Assembly (NCBI RefSeq): GCF_000378085.1
Contig: NZ_KB899210.1
Span: 248,001 to 312,000, forward strand
Reading direction: 5' to 3'
DNA from: Hoylesella loescheii DSM 19665 = JCM 12249 = ATCC 15930
Lineage (GTDB): Bacteria > Bacteroidota > Bacteroidia > Bacteroidales > Bacteroidaceae
Length of the DNA stretch: 64,000 nucleotides
Under the pieces are notes generated by a model. It was given only the letters and a program-made list of their open reading frames with translations, did no database searches and had not been told where the DNA came from. Shown one piece after another: positions 25,627 through 35,040 of this stretch (its first letter is position 1; every line of letters begins with the position of its first letter). A program made the position numbers and the translations under genes.

Positions 25627-27831
25627 ATGAAAAAAGTGATCATATCGTGTATGGCATTTTTCTTGTCAGCAGCTAGTGTCTCGGCGGGTGACAACCTTGA
25701 TTTGAAGAAAGTTACAGACGGAACTTTCTCGGCCGAATACATTAGCGGAATTAAACCCATTGAGGGTACCGACCTCTACGCACGCATAAGCGACGACGGG
25801 CAACGCATCGTGCGTTACTCGTTCAAGACAGGCAAACAGGTAGACGTTTTGTTCGACGTGAACGACACACAAGGCCAAAAGGTGAAGTCGTTTGACAGTT
25901 ACATACTTTCGCCCGACGGAACGCGCATACTTATTTGTACCAATTCGCAAAAGATATATAGGCGCACCTTTAAGGCCACCTATTATATATATACGGTGGC
26001 ATCGCGCCGACTAGACAAACTATCTGACGGTGGACCGCAGCAAAATCCCACATGGTCGCCCGACAGTAGGCAAGTGGCTTTCGTACGCGATAATAACATC
26101 TTTCTGGTAAAACTGCTTTATGATAACGCTGAAAGTCAGGTAACCAAGGATGGAAAGCAAAACGAAGTGATTAACGGAGTGCCCGATTGGGTTAACGAAG
26201 AAGAGTTTGGCACCAGCAGCTCGTTAGTGTTCAATGCTGACGGAACCATGATTTGCTGGGTGCGCTACGATGAAAAGGACGTGAAAACCTTTTCTTTGCA
26301 GATGTATAAGGGCCTATTACCCGCCCACGATCAGAACGAAATCTACCCTTCGCTCTTTTCTTATAAGTACCCTAAAGCTGGAGAAGCTAATGCCAAAGTC
26401 TCTGTTTGGAGCTTTGATATCAAGTCGCGACAAACCAGAAAGCTGGATGTGCCACTGGATGCTGACGGCTATATACCACGTATCAAGACCACCAACAATG
26501 CCGACATGATATTGGTTTACACCATGAATCGCCACCAAGATGTGTTGAATGTATATACGGTGAACCCACGAAGCACTGTAGCCCAACTGCTGGTAAGGGA
26601 GAAAAGTGACAAGTATGTGAAGGAAGAGGCCATCGCCAACATATCGGTTTACAATAACAGCATTTTGCTCCCAAGCGATCGTGATGGCTATATGCACCTC
26701 TATCTATACGATATGGGCGGAAAGCAAATACGTAAAATAGGTGATGGCAACTATGATATCACGCAGGTTTACGGATACGATGAACAAACGGGCGACGTGT
26801 TTTACCAAGCTGCAGTGCCCACAGCGCACGACAGACAGGTGTTTGTGAACCATAAAAACGGCAAAACCGAGTGTCTAACAAAGCAAGAGGGCTGGAACAG
26901 CGCTATCTTTTCGGGCGACCTAAAATATTTTATCAATACGTGGAGCAATGCCACAACGCCCTATACCTTTAATCTCTGCGACGCTCGCGGTAAAGTGATT
27001 TCTACGCTGTTAGATAACAAACAACTCGCCGCAAGATACAAGCAAGAAGGACTTTCGGCACCCGAATTCTTCTCGTTTACAACTAACGATGGTGTAAAAC
27101 TTGATGGTTGGATGGTTAAACCCGCCAATTTCTCTCCCTCAAAGAAATATCCCGTCATCATGTTCCAGTATAGCGGCCCGGGCAGTCAGCAGGTGGTTAA
27201 CTCGTGGGGCATCGGTTCGATGGGCCAAGGGGCATTGTTTGACAGGTACTTGGCACAAGAAGGCTTCATCGTTGTATGTGTGGATGGTCGCGGAACAGGC
27301 GGAAGAGGTTCGGCTTTCGAGAAGTCCATCTATCTGCAATTGGGTAAGTTGGAGTCGCAAGACCAAGTGGCTACTGCGCGTTATCTTGCCTCCTTGCCTT
27401 ACGTAGACGGTAATAACATCGGCATTTGGGGTTGGAGCTTCGGTGGATTTAACACCCTTATGAGCATGAGTACGGGCGACAAGGTCTTCAAAGCAGGCGT
27501 TTCGGTGGCTCCACCCACCTCATTCCGCTACTACGACACCATTTACACCGAGCGATACATGCGTACGCCCAAGGAGAATGGTAAAGGTTACGACGACAAT
27601 GCAATGACACGCGCCCACAATTTACACGGCGCCTTGCTTATCTGTCATGGTTTAGCTGACGACAATGTGCATCCCCAAAACACCTTTGAATATGCCGAAG
27701 CACTTGTACAAGCCGATAAAGACTTCAAGGAATTGTATTATACTAACCGCAACCATGGTATCTATGGTGGCAACACACGTAACCACCTGTTGCGCCAGAT
27801 AACCAATTTCTTTAAAGATCAATTGAAGTAA
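25627..27831 (+). CDS. dpp4: Dipeptidyl peptidase IV (S9 family)
   Basis: A 734-residue exported serine peptidase that removes X-Pro dipeptides from peptide N-termini. A signal peptide (MKKVIISCMAFFLSAASVSAG) leads into an eight-bladed beta-propeller with repeated WSPDSRQVAFVRDNNIF-type strands. The alpha/beta hydrolase domain then carries the nucleophile Ser604 in GWSFGG, Asp678/679 in LADDNVH and His710 in NRNHGI. The EE pair in NEEEFGTSS, which binds the substrate N-terminus, is present. Periplasmic DPP IV feeds amino-acid use and, in oral relatives, degrades collagen-like peptides. A promoter and terminator make it a single-gene unit. Confidence 0.96.
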   Translation: MKKVIISCMAFFLSAASVSAGDNLDLKKVTDGTFSAEYISGIKPIEGTDLYARISDDGQRIVRYSFKTGKQVDVLFDVNDTQGQKVKSFDSYILSPDGTRILICTNSQKIYRRTFKATYYIYTVASRRLDKLSDGGPQQNPTWSPDSRQVAFVRDNNIFLVKLLYDNAESQVTKDGKQNEVINGVPDWVNEEEFGTSSSLVFNADGTMICWVRYDEKDVKTFSLQMYKGLLPAHDQNEIYPSLFSYKYPKAGEANAKVSVWSFDIKSRQTRKLDVPLDADGYIPRIKTTNNADMILVYTMNRHQDVLNVYTVNPRSTVAQLLVREKSDKYVKEEAIANISVYNNSILLPSDRDGYMHLYLYDMGGKQIRKIGDGNYDITQVYGYDEQTGDVFYQAAVPTAHDRQVFVNHKNGKTECLTKQEGWNSAIFSGDLKYFINTWSNATTPYTFNLCDARGKVISTLLDNKQLAARYKQEGLSAPEFFSFTTNDGVKLDGWMVKPANFSPSKKYPVIMFQYSGPGSQQVVNSWGIGSMGQGALFDRYLAQEGFIVVCVDGRGTGGRGSAFEKSIYLQLGKLESQDQVATARYLASLPYVDGNNIGIWGWSFGGFNTLMSMSTGDKVFKAGVSVAPPTSFRYYDTIYTERYMRTPKENGKGYDDNAMTRAHNLHGALLICHGLADDNVHPQNTFEYAEALVQADKDFKELYYTNRNHGIYGGNTRNHLLRQITNFFKDQLK

Positions 27832-27856
27832 TTATTTTGATTCACATTTTATTAAG

Positions 27857-27900
27857 AGCCCCAAGCCTATTCTTTTAAGGAAGGGCTTGGGGCTTTATTA
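27857..27900 (+). terminator. Terminator after DPP IV
   Basis: AGCCCCAAGCC (27857-27867) pairs with GGCTTGGGGCT (27884-27894), followed by TTATTA. It is an intrinsic terminator 26 bases after the stop. Confidence 0.88.
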
Positions 27901-27946
27901 GTGATGGGGAATGCTTAAATAGCGTGAGTGCATAAAGAAGAAAGAG

Positions 27947-28528
27947 ATGCAGATTAGGATATTGGGTTTAATTTGCTTGCTTTGGACGAACCCGTTGGCC
28001 GTTACGTTCGCGCAAAATGACGTTGTTAAGTACTACATAAATGAGAAAGATACCTCTATATACCATGATACGGTCTATGTGTTTGACGAACTTAGGCTGA
28101 GGGAAGTTGATGCCAGTTTTCGATATGTCATCAAACAGTTATCTGCAAACAAACATTCTGAGATGTATGTTCTTAGGCTTACTTCTCATAGGAATAAGAA
28201 CTTTATCATTATTCAAAATTGGAAATATTGTGGACTGAACAAATTAGGACATGGGAAGATATATGGTATGTATAGAAGTATAGCATCCAAAGATTTTCTT
28301 GTTTGCTATGATAGTGGGAACAACATAAGGTATTTGCGGGCCCTCTTCTGTAAAACGAACAAGAAAAATAAGTGCCCAATAAAGATAGAGACTATACCCA
28401 ACGATGTGCATATACTCTTCGATGACATTAGCACATACTATGTGGGGAAGCTAGTTGATAATCGGTTGGAAACACAAAAGTTTATTTTAAACAATAGATT
28501 GATAGGAGGGAAGGAAACCCTAGAGTGA
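27947..28528 (+). CDS. Hypothetical secreted protein
   Basis: 193 residues with a signal peptide (MQIRILGLICLLWTNPLAVT, cleavage near FAQ-ND). The mature protein is mixed alpha/beta with several aromatic residues and two Cys (WKYCGL, FLVC). I do not recognise a domain. It follows the DPP IV terminator by about 50 bases with no clear promoter box. Base composition is more AT-rich than its neighbours, a possible sign of recent acquisition or relaxed selection. Confidence 0.6.
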   Translation: MQIRILGLICLLWTNPLAVTFAQNDVVKYYINEKDTSIYHDTVYVFDELRLREVDASFRYVIKQLSANKHSEMYVLRLTSHRNKNFIIIQNWKYCGLNKLGHGKIYGMYRSIASKDFLVCYDSGNNIRYLRALFCKTNKKNKCPIKIETIPNDVHILFDDISTYYVGKLVDNRLETQKFILNNRLIGGKETLE

Positions 28529-28721
28529 TGGGGCTCTCCATAAAGTTTATGTGTTAGACTTATAAAAATGAAGGTTTATCTGCTGATGGATGTAAGGTGT
28601 TTGTGCTATTGATAAAGCTGTAGAAACCACCCCAATGTTATGGCAAGGCCAAGATAGGGAAGAAGCTGATCAAGCTGCACCTTAAAATATATTAACAAGA
28701 AAGTTTTTTATGATCAAAACA

Positions 28722-28752
28722 CTTGTAATATAATTTTTTTTACGTACTTTTG
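28722..28752 (+). promoter_or_regulatory. rho promoter
   Basis: CTTG (28722-28725), 19 bases, then TACTTTTG (28745-28752). The start near 28759 gives a leader of about 70 bases. The rest of 28529-28721 contains no gene. Confidence 0.7.
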
Positions 28753-28829
28753 CACAGAAATTCGAAGCGTTTCTGTTCTTGAAGCGCTTTTATTACAATC
28801 AACAACTTATTGCATTAAGATATACAAAT

Positions 28830-30836
28830 ATGTATAGCAAAGAAGAACTATTATCAAAAGAAGTGTCTGAATTGGAGGACATTGCGAAAACACTTGGTGC
28901 TGAATACGACGGCAACAATATAGAAGAATTAGTCTATTCAATATTAGATAAACAAGCAATTGACGAGGGAACGAAGAACCCTTTGGGACAAAAGAAGAAA
29001 AGAACGAGGATTGTTAAGAAAGACACAGATAGAGTATATTCGGTAAAAGGGAAAGATGGAGAGAATTTTGATGTGAAAAACAACAAGATGACTCCTAGCG
29101 AACAGCCTTCACTATTTAAAGAGGTGGAAGAGCCTACAGCTGACAACGCTGTCGAAGAGTCTGCTAAACCCAAGAAGAGAGGACGCAAATCAAAGAAAGA
29201 AAAAGAAGCTGAAGCCGCTGCTTTGGCCGAGGCTGAAGGCCTGGCTAAGGAAGCAGAAGAGCAAAAAGCAAAAGATACAGCAGAAGAGAACAAAGCTGAA
29301 GTGGTTGCAACGGTCGATAACGAACAACTCGAAGCAGCAACGCCATTGGTTGATGAAATGCAACCGAGTGACGTTGACATGAGCGAGATACCTGTTCCCG
29401 AAGCCAATTTCTTGCCCGAAGCCAATGAAATGACAGAAGGTCAAGATGCACCCGATAGCGGTCTTTTGGCTCAACTGCAAGCCAAGATCAATGCTCGCAA
29501 CGAAAGTGCAAACGATAGACCCGATCCAATAAGAGAAGGTTATTGGGAAGGAGACCCTGGAGATGGAACTGACTTTATCACTGTGGTAGACCTACCTATC
29601 GAAGATCAAGGTGCATTGCCTAACTTCGACATGTTTGATAATCCTACTAGTGGGATGCCTAATGCGGGCTATCAACAGCAAGACGCGATGCAACCGATGG
29701 CGACAGCCTACGATTTCTCGGATTTGATAACGGCTGACGGTGTGTTAGAAATCATGCCCGACGGGTACGGCTTCCTGCGTTCGAGCGACTATAACTATCT
29801 ATCGTCGCCCGATGACGTATATGTTTCGACACAGCAGGTGAAGAAATATGGTCTGAAAACGGGTGATGTGGTGCAGAGTAGGGTGCGTCCTCCACGCGAA
29901 GGTGAGAAATATTTCCCGCTGACAAGCATCGACATGATTAACGGTAGAGTGCCTGATGAAATTAGAGATCGCGTTCCATTCGAACACCTTACACCGCTGT
30001 TCCCCGACGAGAAGTTTAATCTCTGTGGCAATCCTGCAACAACTAACCTCTCAACGCGTATTGTAGACTTGTTCTCGCCTATAGGTAAGGGGCAGCGTGC
30101 ACTTATCGTGGCACAGCCTAAGACGGGTAAAACCATCTTGATGAAGAATATTGCGAACGCCATCGCAGCCAATCATCCAGAGGCATATCTCATGATGTTG
30201 CTCATCGATGAACGTCCTGAGGAGGTTACCGACATGGCTCGCACCGTAAACGCAGAGGTTATTGCCTCTACATTCGATGAGCCTGCAGAGCGTCATGTCA
30301 AAATTGCTGGTATCGTACTTGAAAAGGCTAAACGCCTAGTTGAATCGGGACATGACGTGGTTATCTTCCTAGATTCTATCACACGTTTGGCTCGTGCATA
30401 CAACACCGTTAGTCCCGCAAGTGGAAAGGTGCTAACTGGTGGTGTTGATGCGAATGCCTTGCAAAAGCCAAAACGTTTCTTCGGTGCTGCTCGTAATGTT
30501 GAAAACGGTGGCTCGCTCACCATCATTGCAACGGCACTAATCGATACTGGTAGCAAGATGGACGAAGTGATATTCGAAGAATTCAAAGGAACGGGCAACA
30601 TGGAGTTGCAACTCGACCGCTCGCTCAGCAACAAGCGTATCTTCCCTGCAGTGAATTTGGTGGCTTCGAGCACACGGCGCGACGACTTGTTGCAAGACAA
30701 GACCACCCTCGACAGAATGTGGGTGCTGCGTAAATACATATCGGACATGAACCCGATAGAGGCAATGAATTCTATCCACGACCGCTTGAATATAACCAAA
30801 GACAACGACGAATTCTTGCTGTCAATGAACGCTTAG
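28830..30836 (+). CDS. rho: Transcription termination factor Rho with long disordered insert
   Basis: 668 residues. A Rho N-domain helical part (residues 1-40, [20 protein letters not shown]) is followed by about 250 low-complexity residues. These include a basic [14 protein letters not shown] patch, then acidic and Ala/Glu-rich sequence. The core starts near residue 300 ([23 protein letters not shown] binding). Walker A is PKTGKT at about 430-435, and [17 protein letters not shown] and [13 protein letters not shown] follow, so the ATPase/translocase is intact. ATG at 28830 is chosen; the frame upstream starts with a TTG beside the promoter. Disordered inserts are typical of Bacteroidota Rho. 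Confidence 0.96.
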   Translation: MYSKEELLSKEVSELEDIAKTLGAEYDGNNIEELVYSILDKQAIDEGTKNPLGQKKKRTRIVKKDTDRVYSVKGKDGENFDVKNNKMTPSEQPSLFKEVEEPTADNAVEESAKPKKRGRKSKKEKEAEAAALAEAEGLAKEAEEQKAKDTAEENKAEVVATVDNEQLEAATPLVDEMQPSDVDMSEIPVPEANFLPEANEMTEGQDAPDSGLLAQLQAKINARNESANDRPDPIREGYWEGDPGDGTDFITVVDLPIEDQGALPNFDMFDNPTSGMPNAGYQQQDAMQPMATAYDFSDLITADGVLEIMPDGYGFLRSSDYNYLSSPDDVYVSTQQVKKYGLKTGDVVQSRVRPPREGEKYFPLTSIDMINGRVPDEIRDRVPFEHLTPLFPDEKFNLCGNPATTNLSTRIVDLFSPIGKGQRALIVAQPKTGKTILMKNIANAIAANHPEAYLMMLLIDERPEEVTDMARTVNAEVIASTFDEPAERHVKIAGIVLEKAKRLVESGHDVVIFLDSITRLARAYNTVSPASGKVLTGGVDANALQKPKRFFGAARNVENGGSLTIIATALIDTGSKMDEVIFEEFKGTGNMELQLDRSLSNKRIFPAVNLVASSTRRDDLLQDKTTLDRMWVLRKYISDMNPIEAMNSIHDRLNITKDNDEFLLSMNA

Positions 30837-30924
30837 CGGTGTGGGGCAGGCCACATAGTCCCCACTCGCACAATAAATTTGGGCAGGTTAGGCTAAAAAT
30901 ATAGCTTGGCCTGCTCCTCACCGC
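30836..30924 (+). other. Large hairpin directly after rho
   Basis: GCGGTGTGGGGCAGGCCA (30836-30853) starts at the last base of the rho stop codon. It pairs with TGGCCTGCTCCTCACCGC (30907-30924), giving 18 positions with one mismatch and one wobble. A smaller stem lies in the loop. No T-run follows, so it is not a normal terminator; mRNA 3'-end protection or autoregulation is possible. The remaining intergenic sequence to 31243 holds the next promoter only. Confidence 0.6.
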
Positions 30925-31183
30925 CAAACGAAGTATGGTAAAATTAGCTGAAAGACATTGTTAATCGGCCATTTTCAAAAAAGTATGGCTAACACTGTTG
31001 AACAAGCATCGCTTTTAGAAAGTAAAACGACTAGAGCATGTAAACATAGATGAACCTTGAATGTAAACAAGGCCAAATCTTCAAAAAACAGCATATTGCC
31101 ATCTCCAAACAGCAAAATATACATATAAATAAGCCTATAAGAGCAATTTTATAAACAAAACATCAAAAAAAAGTAACATTATT

Positions 31184-31213
31184 GTTGTATTAATAAAATA
31201 ATGTGTATATTTG
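31184..31213 (+). promoter_or_regulatory. Promoter of the AraC-type HTH gene
   Basis: GTTG (31184-31187), 18 bases, then TATATTTG (31206-31213), followed by a predicted start about 25 bases before the ATG. Confidence 0.65.
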
Positions 31214-31243
31214 CACCATCAGTAGGCATTTAGTTTTTATAGT

Positions 31244-31657
31244 ATGGTACAGTTAGTAGAAACAAAAGGTAAAAAGAGAGATTCGCAAATCTTCATCAAT
31301 CCCCAATTAATGGGTACGTTGGCAAAAAACATTTGCCAGGAGATTTCAGTAAATCAAAAGTACAAGGACAAAACTTACTCTGCAAAGCAACTTGCAAAGG
31401 ATTTGGGTACGAACACGAGATATATCTCGACTGTTATTAACAGGCAATTCAATACCAACTACACATCCTTCGTTAACAAGTTCCGCATCCAAGAAGCCAT
31501 GAAACTGTTGAAAGACAAACGTAAGGCTCATCTCACAATCGAGGATGTATCGGATGCTGTGGGGTTCTCTACACGTCAGTCGTTCTATACCTCATTTAAG
31601 AGGTTCACAGGAATGACACCTCGGGAGTATCGAATTTCTCCTGAATCTGACAGGTAA
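31244..31657 (+). CDS. AraC-type HTH transcriptional regulator, DNA-binding domain only
   Basis: 137 residues. After about 40 residues comes a complete AraC/XylS double HTH: KTYSAKQLAKDLGTNTRYIS is the first helix-turn-helix, LTIEDVSDAVGFSTRQSFYT the second, and FKRFTGMTPREYR the family signature. There is no ligand or sensor domain, so activity must depend on its amount, a partner, or a small N-terminal signal. Bacteroidota have many such stand-alone AraC domains. It is flanked by its own promoter and a strong terminator that lies just before DPP III. Confidence 0.9.
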   Translation: MVQLVETKGKKRDSQIFINPQLMGTLAKNICQEISVNQKYKDKTYSAKQLAKDLGTNTRYISTVINRQFNTNYTSFVNKFRIQEAMKLLKDKRKAHLTIEDVSDAVGFSTRQSFYTSFKRFTGMTPREYRISPESDR

Positions 31658-31663
31658 ACAATT

Positions 31664-31701
31664 TTATCTCCACGCATTTGCTTGCGTGGAGATAATTTTT
31701 T
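31664..31701 (+). terminator. Terminator between AraC-type gene and DPP III
   Basis: TTATCTCCACGCA (31664-31676) pairs with TGCGTGGAGATAA (31683-31695), followed by TTTTTT. It is a textbook intrinsic terminator only 26 bases before the likely DPP III start. Confidence 0.92.
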
Positions 31702-31726
31702 ATGTATGCTCAAGAAAATGAAGATC

Positions 31727-33685
31727 ATGAAAGAAACAGACACATTTATATATACTGACGAGCGATTTGCTGATTTGCAGATGCTTCGTTACAAACTACC
31801 ACAGTTCGAAAAACTTTCGCTGCAACAAAAGATATATATCTATTACCTATCGCAAGCTACATTATGCGGTAGGGATATCACTATCGACCAGTTCGGAAAA
31901 TATAACCTCCGTATAAGGAAAACACTAGAAACACTCTATACAGAATTCAAAGCTAGTGCCGACGAAGAGAATTTCGAGAAGTTGGCTTTGTACCTAAAGC
32001 GCGTTTGGTTTTCAAACGGCATCTACCACCATTATGCCAACGATAAGATACAACCTGACTTTTCGGAGGCGTTTTTCCGTTCTGCTGTCAAACAGGTGCC
32101 AATAGACAAGTTGCCCATGGCAGGTTATTCTTCAGTCGATGAGCTATGCGATGAGATCTGTCCCGTGATGTTCAATCCTGAAATACTACCCAAAAGGGTA
32201 AATAAAGCCGATGGAGTGGACTTGGTGAAGACGTCGGCTTGTAACTATTATGAGGGTGTAAGCCAACAAGAAGCAGAAAACTTCTACAATGAGAAGAAAG
32301 TAGACGCTGGCGACAATTCGCCTTCGTGGGGTTTGAATACAAAGCTTGTAAAGGGTGAAAATGGGCTTGAAGAGAGAGTTTGGAGCGAAAATGGCGAGTA
32401 TGGTGAGGCAATTCGTCACATCATTTATTGGTTGGAGCAAGCAAAAAACGTTGCTGAGAACTCTCAACAGCAGCTTGTTATCGATTTGTTAATAAGATAT
32501 TATCGTACAGGTGATCTACATCTGTTTGACGAATACTCGATAGAATGGCTCAAAGAGCAAGATGGAAACGTGGATTTCATCAACGGATTTATCGAGGTTT
32601 ATGGCGATCCGTTGGGCATTAAAGCTTCGTGGGAGGGTATAGTAGAGTATAAAGACTTGGACGCAACACGCCGAACACGCCTAATAAGCGACAACGCGCA
32701 ATGGTTTGAAGATCATTCGCCCGTTGATCAACGATTTAAAAAGGCTGTAGTACGTGGCGTTACGGCCAATGTCGTTTGTGCGGCAATGCTTGGTGGAGAC
32801 GAATATCCCTCTACCGCTATCGGCATTAACCTGCCCAACGCCGATTGGATTAGGGCGCAACATGGATCGAAAAGTGTAACCATCAGCAATATAACTGATG
32901 CGTACAACAAAGCGGCGAAAAACAATGGATTTAAAGAAGAGTTCGTAATTGATGCTGAAACGCTTAACATGGTATCGCTTTACGGCGACATTTGTGATGA
33001 TCTTCACACAGATTTACACGAATGCTTGGGACATGGAAGTGGTCAATTATTGCCAGGAGTCAGTCCCGACGCCCTGAAAGCCTATGGGAACACCATTGAA
33101 GAAGCTCGTGCCGATCTCTTCGGCTTATATTATATGGCCGACGATAAGTTGTTGGAGTTGGGCTTGCTGCCTGATAACGAGGCTTTCCATTCTCAATATT
33201 ATACCTATATGATGAATGGATTGATGACCCAACTAACCCGCATTGAACAAGGCAAAGACATCGAAGAGGCACACATGCGTAACAGGGCACTCATCGCACA
33301 CTGGGTTCTTGACCACGGAAAGGGTGCTGTTGAACTGGTGAAGCACGAAGGCAAGACATACGTTCGGATAAATGACTATGGGCAATTGCGCCATTTATTT
33401 GGTGAACTGTTGGCAGAAGTGCAACGCATTAAGAGCGAGGGCGATTTTAACGCTGCCCGCAATTTAGTTGAAAATTACGCTGTTAAGGTAGATAAGACAC
33501 TTCATGCCGAAGTGCTTGAACGTTTTGCTAAGCTAGATATTGCTCCTTATAAGGGTTTCATTAACCCTGTATACAAACTCGTTTACAACAGTCAGGGCGA
33601 CATTGTAGACGTAGAAGTAGACTACTCGGAGGCCTACGATGCGCAAATGTTACGCTATTCTAGTGAGTTCGGCTTCCTTGTTTAG
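31727..33685 (+). CDS. Dipeptidyl peptidase III (M49)
   Basis: About 652 residues, cytoplasmic, no signal peptide. The M49 zinc motif is HECLGH at about 431-436 (His, catalytic Glu, His), and EEARAD at about 458-463 gives the third zinc ligand. It cleaves dipeptides from peptide N-termini. The start is uncertain: in-frame ATGs lie at 31706, 31718 and 31727. I chose the last because MKETDTFIYTDERFADLQML reads as a normal protein start. Automatic annotation often mislabels bacterial M49 proteins as dihydrofolate reductase. No promoter box is visible after the preceding terminator. Confidence 0.92.
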   Translation: MKETDTFIYTDERFADLQMLRYKLPQFEKLSLQQKIYIYYLSQATLCGRDITIDQFGKYNLRIRKTLETLYTEFKASADEENFEKLALYLKRVWFSNGIYHHYANDKIQPDFSEAFFRSAVKQVPIDKLPMAGYSSVDELCDEICPVMFNPEILPKRVNKADGVDLVKTSACNYYEGVSQQEAENFYNEKKVDAGDNSPSWGLNTKLVKGENGLEERVWSENGEYGEAIRHIIYWLEQAKNVAENSQQQLVIDLLIRYYRTGDLHLFDEYSIEWLKEQDGNVDFINGFIEVYGDPLGIKASWEGIVEYKDLDATRRTRLISDNAQWFEDHSPVDQRFKKAVVRGVTANVVCAAMLGGDEYPSTAIGINLPNADWIRAQHGSKSVTISNITDAYNKAAKNNGFKEEFVIDAETLNMVSLYGDICDDLHTDLHECLGHGSGQLLPGVSPDALKAYGNTIEEARADLFGLYYMADDKLLELGLLPDNEAFHSQYYTYMMNGLMTQLTRIEQGKDIEEAHMRNRALIAHWVLDHGKGAVELVKHEGKTYVRINDYGQLRHLFGELLAEVQRIKSEGDFNAARNLVENYAVKVDKTLHAEVLERFAKLDIAPYKGFINPVYKLVYNSQGDIVDVEVDYSEAYDAQMLRYSSEFGFLV

Positions 33686-33819
33686 CGATTGAAAGAAAAG
33701 TAAAGCAATATAACATACACAAAGGGTAGGGGAGTAAGGCTTGTAATTTGAGTAAGAAAAATGACTCAGCAAGGTGGTTGCACATCTTCCTTTCTCTTCA
33801 AAATAACAATTTGATATAA

Positions 33820-34437
33820 ATGATAAGCGAAGATACACACAGCAAGTTAATGGCGATAAAGCAGTCGTTTCGCCTCTTTATGGATGGAACAACATCACGC
33901 TCTATGGCTCAAAAGGGTATGGGATATAAGATAAACTGGGGAGTCCCGTTCCACGAGTTACGTAAGATGGCCGCACCATATACGCCCGATTACGAACTAG
34001 CCATTGAACTTTGGAAAGAGAATATACGCGAATGTAAGATAATGGCAACTTTAATTATGCCGCCCGAACGTATGTCGCCCGAACTGGCTGACGTGTGGAC
34101 AGATCTGCCTATACAGCAAGAGTTGGCCGAAATGTTGGCCTTCAACCTGCTGCAACATGTAGATTTTGCACCCGCACTGGCCTATCAGTGGATGGCTAGC
34201 GACCGAACAGACCGGCAGATATGTGCTTATCAACTTCTGGCGCGTCTCTTTATGAACGGAAATGAGCCCAATGAGCGTGGTTTAGATGAGTATTTAGATC
34301 AGGTAAGCATCGCGCTGCAAAACGAGAACCTCGGCGTTCGCCATGCTGCAAATGCTAGTTTGCAGAAACTAGCGATGCTGGGCGACAACTACGAACAACG
34401 GGTTGACAAGCTGTTAGCTGGTCTCCAAAACTCTTAA
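33820..34437 (+). CDS. DNA alkylation repair (AlkD/HEAT-like) protein
   Basis: 205 residues, all-helical in appearance, with the HEAT-like repeat pattern of the DNA alkylation repair family (WGVPFHELRKMAAPYTPDYE, then LAIELWKENIRECKIMATLI and AYQLLARLF). AlkD glycosylases excise bulky or cationic alkylated purines by stacking rather than base flipping. The protein is somewhat shorter than Bacillus AlkD, and I cannot confirm its catalytic Asp. It could be a HEAT protein with another role. It stands between DPP III and fur, on the same strand. Confidence 0.75.
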   Translation: MISEDTHSKLMAIKQSFRLFMDGTTSRSMAQKGMGYKINWGVPFHELRKMAAPYTPDYELAIELWKENIRECKIMATLIMPPERMSPELADVWTDLPIQQELAEMLAFNLLQHVDFAPALAYQWMASDRTDRQICAYQLLARLFMNGNEPNERGLDEYLDQVSIALQNENLGVRHAANASLQKLAMLGDNYEQRVDKLLAGLQNS

Positions 34438-34527
34438 CGAATTGGAAACGACTGTCGCTCTTGCATACGAAGATCATGGTCAAGTTACATTTTTATGATG
34501 AAGCGCGTGCTTTTCGGATATTTATAG

Positions 34528-34535
34528 TAACTTTG
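34528..34535 (+). promoter_or_regulatory. Putative -7 box upstream of fur
   Basis: TAACTTTG lies 23 bases before the ATG of the first Fur-family gene. No clear -33 partner. It could drive fur-purA-hisS-fur as one transcript. Confidence 0.45.
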
Positions 34536-34558
34536 TAGGGCTGACAAAGAAAAGCAAA

Positions 34559-35005
34559 ATGAAACAAGACAGCAAAAGACAGGCCCGAAAAATACTCGAC
34601 CACTATCTGGAAACGAACAATTATAGGCGAACGTCTGAGCGTTACGCCATTCTCGATGCGGTGTTTAGCATAAAGGGCCACTTCTCGCTCGATCAGCTAA
34701 ACGAGCACATAAAGAATGACAACTTCAAGGTGAGTAGGGCAACACTTTACAATACTTTGCGGTTGTTTATTAAGCTAAGGCTAGTTGTTAGGCACAAACT
34801 CATTGACGGAACCAAGTATGAAGCCCGTACAGAAAATGACAATCATTGTCACCAAGTATGCACAATGTGTGGCGAGGTAACTGAGTTAAATCTTCCAGAT
34901 ATAACAAGCGCATTGGGTCAAGTGTACCTTAAAGGCTTTAAAAGTGATGGCTTTGCCTTGTATCTTTATGGCGTGTGCAGTGCTTGCCAAAAGAAAATGA
35001 AGTAA
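34559..35005 (+). CDS. Fur-family transcriptional repressor 1
   Basis: 148 residues. The winged HTH covers about residues 10-85 (RRTSERYAILDAVFSIKGHF, then FKVSRATLYNTLRLFIKLRL). The C-terminal dimerisation domain has zinc cysteines in CTMC and CSAC. The metal-sensing HCHQVC and other residues are compatible with Fur, Zur or PerR; I cannot decide. It is 35 bases upstream of purA, forming a cluster with purA, hisS and a second Fur-family gene. A Fur regulator fits the nearby metal/cobalamin uptake genes at 42-44 kb, but no Fur box was identified. Confidence 0.92.
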   Translation: MKQDSKRQARKILDHYLETNNYRRTSERYAILDAVFSIKGHFSLDQLNEHIKNDNFKVSRATLYNTLRLFIKLRLVVRHKLIDGTKYEARTENDNHCHQVCTMCGEVTELNLPDITSALGQVYLKGFKSDGFALYLYGVCSACQKKMK

Positions 35006-35040
35006 GGCTTGCTGGAAATAAACAATATACATATTAATAT

